A stretch of DNA of 10,570 nucleotides from Prevotellaceae bacterium. GTDB taxonomy: Bacteria; Bacteroidota; Bacteroidia; Bacteroidales; UBA932. Both the position numbers and the translations under genes were made by a program. The DNA is taken from positions 1 through 10,570 of the forward strand of contig JAISRS010000012.1 in the NCBI GenBank assembly GCA_031273485.1. The letters are read 5' to 3'. The notes under the pieces are model-generated. The model searched no databases and was not told where the DNA came from. It saw only the letters and a program-made list of their open reading frames with translations. Of this stretch, positions 5,893 to 10,570 are shown piece after piece (position 1 is the stretch's first letter; every line of letters begins with the position of its first letter).

Positions 5893-6270
5893 ATGAATGT
5901 TCTTCCCGAACTAAAGTATTCAAGCGAGCATGAATGGGTTAAAATAGACGGAGATATTGCAACCGTCGGAATCACAGACCATGCTCAAAGTCAATTAGGC
6001 GATATTGTTTTCGTAGATATTAAAACCGAAGGCGAAACACTTAGTCGCAAAGAAGTATTTGGAGTCGTTGAAGCCGTTAAAACAGTGGCTGACGTATTTA
6101 TGCCCGTTTCGGGCGAGATTATCGAAGTAAATCAAGCTATTGACGCAACTCCGGAACTCGTAAATACAGACCCTTACGGAAATGGCTGGATGATTAAAAT
6201 AAAAATCGCCAATCCGGCAGAAATTGCAGATTTAATGGATGCCGACGCATATAAAAAGTATATTTCCTGA
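5893..6270 (+). CDS. gcvH: Glycine cleavage system H protein
   Basis: This is the lipoyl carrier protein of the glycine cleavage system, shuttling the aminomethyl group from the P protein to the T protein and electrons to the L protein. It has 125 residues, the normal length. The start YSSEHEWVKIDGDIATVGIT (9-28) and the lipoylation site region VFGVVEAVKTVADVFMPVSG (55-74) are characteristic, with K63 as the lipoyl-lysine. The tail PYGNGWMIKIKI (94-105) is also standard. The gene is 30 nt after the batC-like gene and probably shares its transcript. gcvT, gcvP and lpd are not in the window, so it works with subunits encoded elsewhere. Confidence 0.97.
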   Translation: MNVLPELKYSSEHEWVKIDGDIATVGITDHAQSQLGDIVFVDIKTEGETLSRKEVFGVVEAVKTVADVFMPVSGEIIEVNQAIDATPELVNTDPYGNGWMIKIKIANPAEIADLMDADAYKKYIS

Positions 6271-6281
6271 TTGTCTTGATA

Positions 6282-6315
6282 TTTGATATCGAGCTTGCTA
6301 CGCAGGATATTTTTG
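6282..6315 (+). promoter_or_regulatory. Putative dnaE promoter
   Basis: A TTTG at 6282-6285 and TATTTTTG at 6308-6315 (TAnnTTTG) are 22 nt apart, at the long end of spacing for Bacteroidota promoters. The -7 box is 54 nt before the dnaE ATG and lies in the loop of the 6286-6331 hairpin. Confidence 0.4.
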
Positions 6316-6331
6316 CGGAGCAAGCCGATAT
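6286..6331. terminator. Hairpin between gcvH and dnaE (possible terminator)
   Basis: ATATCGAGCTTGCT at 6286-6299 pairs with AGCAAGCCGATAT at 6319-6331 with one bulged base. It starts 16 nt after the gcvH stop and is followed by TTATTTAAA. It could end the lepB-batC-gcvH transcript, although the 19-nt loop is long and the T-run is broken. TCGGCTTGCT, read on the minus strand, also occurs in the hairpin at 505-538, so it may instead be a repeat remnant. Confidence 0.45.
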
Positions 6332-6369
6332 TTATTTAAAATCCGAAGATTAAAACTGTCTCATTAAAA

Positions 6370-9300
6370 ATGGCAACATTTACTCATTTACACGTACATA
6401 CACAATATTCCGTGCTTGACGGCGCTTCGGCAATAAGCGAATTATTTGCAAAAGCCAAAGAAGACGGTCAGGTTGCTTTAGCCATCACCGACCACGGAAA
6501 TATGTATGGAGTTAAAGAATTTCTGAAAGAAGCAAAAAAAGCCGAAATCAAACCAATCATAGGCTGCGAGGCTTATGTGGCGCGCAACAGCAGATTCGAC
6601 AAAAACGGCAAGGATGACCAGAGCGGACGCCACTTGATTCTGCTGGCAAAAAATAAAACAGGATACCATAATCTCGTAAAACTCATCTCATTGGGATTTA
6701 TCGACGGATTCTACAGCCGCCCCAGAATCGACAAAGAAATCCTGTTTAAATATAAAGAAGGATTAATAGTGTCTTCGGCATGTATAGGAGGCGAAATCCC
6801 CAAACTGATACGCAACGGCAATATGGATGAAGCCGAGCGTGTTGCATTGGAATTTAAAGAACATTTCGGCGAAGATTTCTATCTGGAAATACAACGCCAT
6901 GAAACAACAGACCCCTATACATCAAGAGTATATGAACAACAAATTATTTCCAATAATGGCATTTTAGAACTGTCGAAAAAATTGGGGATAAAGGTAATTG
7001 CAACTAATGATGTACACTTTGTGCGTCAGGAAGATGCCGATGCTCACGACAGGCTTATCTGCATAAATACCGGCGCAAAACTCGATGATACGGACAGAAT
7101 GAGGTACACCAAACAGGAATGGATGAAAACCCAGTCCGAAATGGCGGCTTTGTTTGCCGATGTCCCCGAATCCTTAACCAACACTATGGAAATAGTGGAA
7201 AAAGTGGAACAGTATTCCATTAGCAGTCAGGCGATAATGCCACTGTTTCCCATACCCGAAGAGTTTGAAAACGACGACGATTATCTCAGATATCTCACCT
7301 ACGAAGGCGCAAAAAAACGTTACGGTGAAGTAACCGAAACCATCAGCGAACGCATAGATTTTGAACTTGCTACCATAAAAGGCATGGGGTTTCCCGGATA
7401 TTTTCTCATTGTTCAGGATTTCATAGCCGAGGCAAAGAAAATGAAAGTAGCCGTGGGACCCGGCAGAGGCTCGGCGGCAGGGTCGGCTGTGGCATATTGC
7501 TTGGAAATAACAGACATTGACCCAATAAAATACAATCTGCTTTTTGAACGTTTCCTGAACCCCGACCGTATTTCCATGCCCGATATTGATATTGATTTTG
7601 ACGACGACGGTCGTGCAAAAGTGCTGAAATATGTCGAACAAAAATACGGCAAGGAAAAAGTAGCGCACATTATCACCTTCGGCACTATGGCAGCCAAATC
7701 GGCAATAAAAGATGTGGCACGAGTTCAGGAACTTCCATTATCGGAAGCCGACTGGCTGACCAAACTCGTACCCGACAAATTCAATAGCGGAGATGAAAAA
7801 ATACAGGTCAATCTGAAAAATTGCTTCCAATTTGTACCCGAATTAAAAGAAGCCCGCTATTCGGGAAATGAAGAAATATCGGGCGTGCTGAAATACGCCC
7901 AGATTTTGGAAGGTTCGGTGCGAAATACCGGAGTTCACGCCTGCGGAATCATTATCGGTCGCGACGACCTGACAAATTATGTCCCTCTAAGTATCGCCAA
8001 AGACAAGGAATCGAACGAAGATATACTTGTTACACAGTACGAAGGCACCGAAGTAGAAGACATTGGTTTGTTGAAAATGGACTTCCTCGGTCTGAAAACA
8101 CTGTCCATAATCACAGACGCTCTGGAAAATATAAAATTGCGTCATGGAATTGATATTGACATAAATCAAATATCTTTTGAAGATGAAAAAACATACGAAC
8201 TCTACAGTAAAGGCGAAACGGTAGGAACATTTCAGTTTGAATCGGACGGAATGCGCAAATGGCTGAAACGCTTAAAACCTAATAAGTTTGAAGACATTAT
8301 CGCCATGAATGCCCTCTATCGTCCGGGTCCAATGGACTATATCCCCGACTTTATTGACCGAAAACACGGACAGAAAGTCATAACGTACGACATTCCCAAA
8401 CAGTCGGAATATCTGGAAGATACCTACGGCATAACCATATATCAGGAACAGGTGATGCTTTTGTCGCAATCATTGGCAAATTTCACAAAAGGCGAGGCTG
8501 ATTCCCTGCGTAAAGCAATGGGTAAAAAGCAAATAGCCGTGATGATAAAAATGAAAGAGAAATTCATCACCGGAGGCAAAGCCAACGGTCATGACGAGGC
8601 AAAACTGCAAAAAATATGGGCAGACTGGGAATCTTTTGCAGAATACGCATTTAACAAGTCACACGCAACCTGTTATGCCTTTGTGGCATACCGGACAGCG
8701 TATCTCAAAGCGCACTATCCTGCCGAATATATGGCGGCTGTGCTTAGCCGCAACTTGTCGAATCTCTCGGAAATCACCAAATTCATGGACGAATGTCGCC
8801 GAATGGGTATCAACGTTTTGGGTCCCGACGTCAATGAAAGTTATCATAAATTCACGGTTAATGCAAAAGGCGATATAAGGTTCGGGTTGGCGGCAATTAA
8901 AAACGTTGGGGCGGCAGCCGTCGAAAATATTATTGCGGAACGCACCGCAAACGGTACATTTAAAGATATATACGATTTTGTGGAACGATTAAATCTTACA
9001 TCGGTAAACAAGAAAAATATAGAATCGCTTGCAATGGCGGGCGCTTTTGACAATCTCAACATTAAGCGTGAACAACTATTGTCGTCCAACGCCAAAGGCG
9101 AATCTGTGCTTGACATATTAATAAGGTACGGAGGCAAAGCGCAGAACGATAAACTGATGAAAACCAATTCTCTGTTCAGCGGAGCCAATGCGATTGAGAT
9201 AGCAAAGCCGGAAATCCCCGCAGTTGCACCCTGGTCGCGTCTTGATATTTTGAATAAAGAGAAAGAATTGATCGGAATGTTTCTGTCGTCCCATCCGTTG

Positions 9301-9888
9301 GACGATTATAAGTTTGAAATGGAACATTTGGTCACAAATTCGGTATCCGACTTAAACGACCTGGGAGCATTGAAAGGACGCAATGTCAGCCTGGGAGGAC
9401 TTGTGAGCAGCGCTAAGGACGAAATCAGCAAAAACGGAAAACCTTACGGGATGTTTACTCTTGAAGACTATTCGGGAACTTATGATTTTCGGTTGTTCGG
9501 CAAGGATTTTGAAAGTTTTATGAAATTCCTGCAAACAGGTCAGTTTCTATTAATTAAAGCCACCATACAGGATAGATTCAATTATGGAAAAGGAAGTACC
9601 GGCGAGCTGGAAGTGAAAATAAAAAATATCACTTTGCTCGGAAATGCAAAGGATGATTTGAAATATTTCACAATCAATATTCCTGTGAATGATGTGTCGT
9701 CGGATTTTCAGGAAGAAATAGAAAACGTAGTGAAAAAAAGTTCCGGAAAAATCGAGTTAAGAATCAGATTTATAGATAAAGAACAAAATATTTCTATTGA
9801 TTTGTTTTCCCGTAAATACAGGATAGAAATCAGTCAGGATATACTGAAATTTGTCAAAAACAACGGACTTGCATATTCTCTCAATTAA
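6370..9888 (+). CDS. dnaE: DNA polymerase III alpha subunit
   Basis: This is the catalytic subunit of the replicative DNA polymerase holoenzyme. At 1172 residues it is close to E. coli DnaE and complete. The N-terminal PHP domain starts at once with FTHLHVHTQYSVLDG (4-18) and TDHGNMYG (41-48). Its metal-binding histidines look intact, so intrinsic phosphoesterase or proofreading activity is possible. The polymerase core has GPGRGSAAGSAVAYCLEI near 363-380, the catalytic aspartates in MPDIDIDFDD (403-412; D405 and D407) and the third in LLKMDFLGL (D571). The fingers and beta-binding region follow, then a helix-hairpin-helix-type segment with AIKNVGAAAVENI near 844-856. An OB-fold region lies around 1003-1055 (GRNVSLGGLVSS...YGMFTLEDYSG). 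No intein or frameshift is seen. It follows gcvH by 99 nt with its own possible promoter. Confidence 0.97.
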   Translation: MATFTHLHVHTQYSVLDGASAISELFAKAKEDGQVALAITDHGNMYGVKEFLKEAKKAEIKPIIGCEAYVARNSRFDKNGKDDQSGRHLILLAKNKTGYHNLVKLISLGFIDGFYSRPRIDKEILFKYKEGLIVSSACIGGEIPKLIRNGNMDEAERVALEFKEHFGEDFYLEIQRHETTDPYTSRVYEQQIISNNGILELSKKLGIKVIATNDVHFVRQEDADAHDRLICINTGAKLDDTDRMRYTKQEWMKTQSEMAALFADVPESLTNTMEIVEKVEQYSISSQAIMPLFPIPEEFENDDDYLRYLTYEGAKKRYGEVTETISERIDFELATIKGMGFPGYFLIVQDFIAEAKKMKVAVGPGRGSAAGSAVAYCLEITDIDPIKYNLLFERFLNPDRISMPDIDIDFDDDGRAKVLKYVEQKYGKEKVAHIITFGTMAAKSAIKDVARVQELPLSEADWLTKLVPDKFNSGDEKIQVNLKNCFQFVPELKEARYSGNEEISGVLKYAQILEGSVRNTGVHACGIIIGRDDLTNYVPLSIAKDKESNEDILVTQYEGTEVEDIGLLKMDFLGLKTLSIITDALENIKLRHGIDIDINQISFEDEKTYELYSKGETVGTFQFESDGMRKWLKRLKPNKFEDIIAMNALYRPGPMDYIPDFIDRKHGQKVITYDIPKQSEYLEDTYGITIYQEQVMLLSQSLANFTKGEADSLRKAMGKKQIAVMIKMKEKFITGGKANGHDEAKLQKIWADWESFAEYAFNKSHATCYAFVAYRTAYLKAHYPAEYMAAVLSRNLSNLSEITKFMDECRRMGINVLGPDVNESYHKFTVNAKGDIRFGLAAIKNVGAAAVENIIAERTANGTFKDIYDFVERLNLTSVNKKNIESLAMAGAFDNLNIKREQLLSSNAKGESVLDILIRYGGKAQNDKLMKTNSLFSGANAIEIAKPEIPAVAPWSRLDILNKEKELIGMFLSSHPLDDYKFEMEHLVTNSVSDLNDLGALKGRNVSLGGLVSSAKDEISKNGKPYGMFTLEDYSGTYDFRLFGKDFESFMKFLQTGQFLLIKATIQDRFNYGKGSTGELEVKIKNITLLGNAKDDLKYFTINIPVNDVSSDFQEEIENVVKKSSGKIELRIRFIDKEQNISIDLFSRKYRIEISQDILKFVKNNGLAYSLN

Positions 9889-9899
9889 AAAGACTTCAA

Positions 9900-9925
9900 A
9901 GCCCTGTCCAAAACCCGACAGGGCT
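9900..9925 (+). terminator. Hairpin after dnaE (probable terminator)
   Basis: AGCCCTGTC at 9900-9908 pairs perfectly with GACAGGGCT at 9917-9925 around an 8-nt loop, 12 nt after the dnaE stop. An outer AAGAC/GTCTT pair (9890-9894 and 9926-9930) extends it. The stem is GC-rich, but no long T-tract follows, so intrinsic termination is likely rather than certain. Confidence 0.55.
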
Positions 9926-10031
9926 GTCTTAAAAGTAATTCGGCAGGCAGATGAGGCGAATTTAACCGGTTTTCGCAGATAAATATCTGCGAAAACCCTT
10001 ATAATCCGCCTCATCTGCCTGCTTTTAAGAC
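9926..10031. repeat. Nested palindromic element downstream of dnaE
   Basis: Three pairs of arms are nested around one centre: GTCTTAAAAG (9926-9935) with CTTTTAAGAC (10022-10031), a 16-bp perfect pair 9943-9958 with 10007-10022 (GCAGGCAGATGAGGCG), and a 13-bp perfect pair 9969-9981 with 9984-9996 (GTTTTCGCAGATA). The short unpaired segments between the arms differ on the two sides. There is no ORF. The form suggests a repeat-element insertion or a very stable RNA structure at the 3' end of the dnaE transcript. Confidence 0.8.
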
Positions 10032-10053
10032 GGTATGGCGTTCGGAGATTTCA

Positions 10054-10188
10054 TTACGGTACAATAGCCGAAACTATTCCGCTACAGGGACCTTTTTTCC
10101 CGCGCGTATTTTCCCAGCACAGGCAAAAATAAATGGTTTTTCCGCGCTGATTTTCGTCGAACTCAAACGTGAAAGGCGAATGAATGTG
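10054..10188 (-). pseudogene. Decayed C-terminal fragment of a Bacteroidota hypothetical protein
   Basis: Minus-strand translation ending at TAA (10054-10056) gives about 44 residues containing SPFTFEFDENQRGKTIYFCL and then CWENTRGKKGPCSGIVSAIV. From memory this matches the C-terminus of a recurrent Bacteroidota hypothetical family whose usual ending is of the form RWENTRGEKGPWSEI.SAIIP. Here the W-S-E is C-S-G, which points to decay. No start codon or N-terminal part is present. The frame stays open upstream only to a TAA at 10198-10200, and the DNA from about 10190 on looks like group II intron. The upstream boundary is uncertain by tens of bases. The gene appears truncated by intron insertion or rearrangement; no function can be assigned. 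Confidence 0.5.
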
Positions 10189-10189
10189 G

Positions 10190-10448
10190 TAAGACTTTTA
10201 ACCTTCATCCCATGTAACTGCAACATTTACACTCCGGTTTCCGGGCAGTAATGGGATTTCGTTTTGTTGGGCAAACTCGTCCAACCGGATATGCCTGATG
10301 TTGTTCGTGTGCCTCGGTTCGGGACTTGCCGCCGGCTTCCTTCAGATTCCACATCGCTATGGACACCCTTGCCTTGAGCTAATGGTTGGCTACTACCGAC
10401 CCCCATAGTGGACTTGCACCACCAAGTTAATTATCATGCATGGCACAC
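10190..10448 (-). mobile_element. 5' fragment of a group II intron (domain I region)
   Basis: Read on the minus strand from 10448, the sequence starts with GTGTGCC, matching the group II intron 5' consensus GUGYG. Conserved-looking domain I blocks follow: GTGGTGCAAGTCCAC (10409-10423), AAGGCAAGGGTGTCC (10361-10375), GGAATCTGAAGGAAGCC (10334-10350) and GAGTTTGCCCAACAAAACGA (10259-10278). I recognise this series from bacterial group II introns by memory. No reverse transcriptase/maturase ORF or domain V is in the window, so this is a truncated copy. The 3' edge of the fragment is unclear, somewhere between about 10185 and 10255. Confidence 0.7.
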
Positions 10449-10450
10449 CC

Positions 10451-10486
10451 AAAGAAAAGACACAAAAAGAAAAATCTCTTTGTGTC
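10451..10486 (-). terminator. Rho-independent terminator of the minus-strand gene at the right edge
   Basis: On the minus strand, GACACAAA (10479-10486) pairs with TTTGTGTC (10459-10466) and is followed by TTTTCTTT (10451-10458). It begins 41 nt after the stop codon at 10528-10530 and ends two bases before the intron-like GTGTGCC. Confidence 0.65.
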
Positions 10487-10527
10487 CTTTGCATATTAAA
10501 TTTTTAAAATTTATGAAAAAGTAACTG

Positions 10528-10570
10528 TCAGGCTTGTTCCCATTGTTCTTTGAGGAGTTTAACAGCTGCC
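10528..10570 (-). CDS. C-terminal end of a minus-strand gene (partial)
   Basis: The minus strand from the right edge reads AAVKLLKEQWEQA and then TGA (10528-10530). The helical look of the peptide and a good terminator 41 nt downstream on the same strand support a real gene end. Only 13 codons are visible, so the product cannot be named. Confidence 0.5.
   Translation of the reverse strand, partial: AAVKLLKEQWEQA

Noticed and set aside
7174..7697. Overlapping minus-strand open frames inside dnaE
   Set aside because: dnaE is complete with all catalytic motifs; these are antisense shadows.
8591..8878. 95-codon plus-strand frame inside dnaE
   Set aside because: It is an out-of-frame reading of the polymerase core with no family resemblance.
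10198..10248. Upstream extension of the 10054-10188 pseudogene through an in-frame TAA
   Set aside because: The bases above about 10190 resemble the continuing group II intron rather than the protein family, so the stop is probably not a nonsense mutation in the gene.

Overview
The window looks like a piece of a Bacteroidota chromosome, probably from the order Bacteroidales. Four things support this: AT-rich DNA, putative promoters with the TAnnTTTG -7 box used by the Bacteroidota primary sigma factor, a ~450-residue type I signal peptidase with large inserts between its catalytic boxes, and a BatC-type TPR protein. The species cannot be named from the sequence.

Layout. Positions 1-1055 carry no convincing gene. 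They hold two complex inverted-repeat elements (88-322 and 450-713) and the likely control region of the next operon. Positions 1056-1990 hold a small ribbon-helix-helix-like protein followed by a Crp/Fnr-family regulator, probably one operon, with an FNR-box-like palindrome upstream. Positions 2095-3354 (minus strand, convergent with the regulator) encode an AlbA_2/Schlafen-type protein with a RecG-C-like ATPase domain. The divergent intergenic region 3355-3652 contains a 128-bp hairpin element with the same terminal inverted repeats as 450-713, then about 7.6 copies of the heptamer AATTCAT, then the lepB promoter. Positions 3653-6270 hold lepB, a batC-like TPR gene and gcvH in tight tandem, probably co-transcribed. 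Positions 6370-9888 hold a complete dnaE with its own possible promoter inside a hairpin.

Downstream of dnaE is a hairpin (possible terminator) and a 106-bp nested palindromic element. Then come minus-strand remnants: a short tail of a decayed Bacteroidota protein gene, and a 5' fragment of a group II intron. The fragment begins with GTGTGCC two bases after the T-tract of a terminator. That terminator follows the last 13 codons of a minus-strand gene entering from the right edge.

How the parts relate. The core genes are housekeeping: protein export (lepB), glycine cleavage/lipoylation (gcvH) and chromosome replication (dnaE). The batC-like gene is a probable envelope or periplasmic TPR adaptor. 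The accessory interest is mostly in the intergenic DNA: several fold-back repeats, two of one MITE-like family, sit at or next to promoters and gene ends. I saw no CRISPR array, rRNA, tRNA or complete transposase gene, and I do not see a clear new multi-gene system. The best candidates for something undescribed are the fold-back repeat family and the RHH + Crp/Fnr pair with its upstream palindrome.
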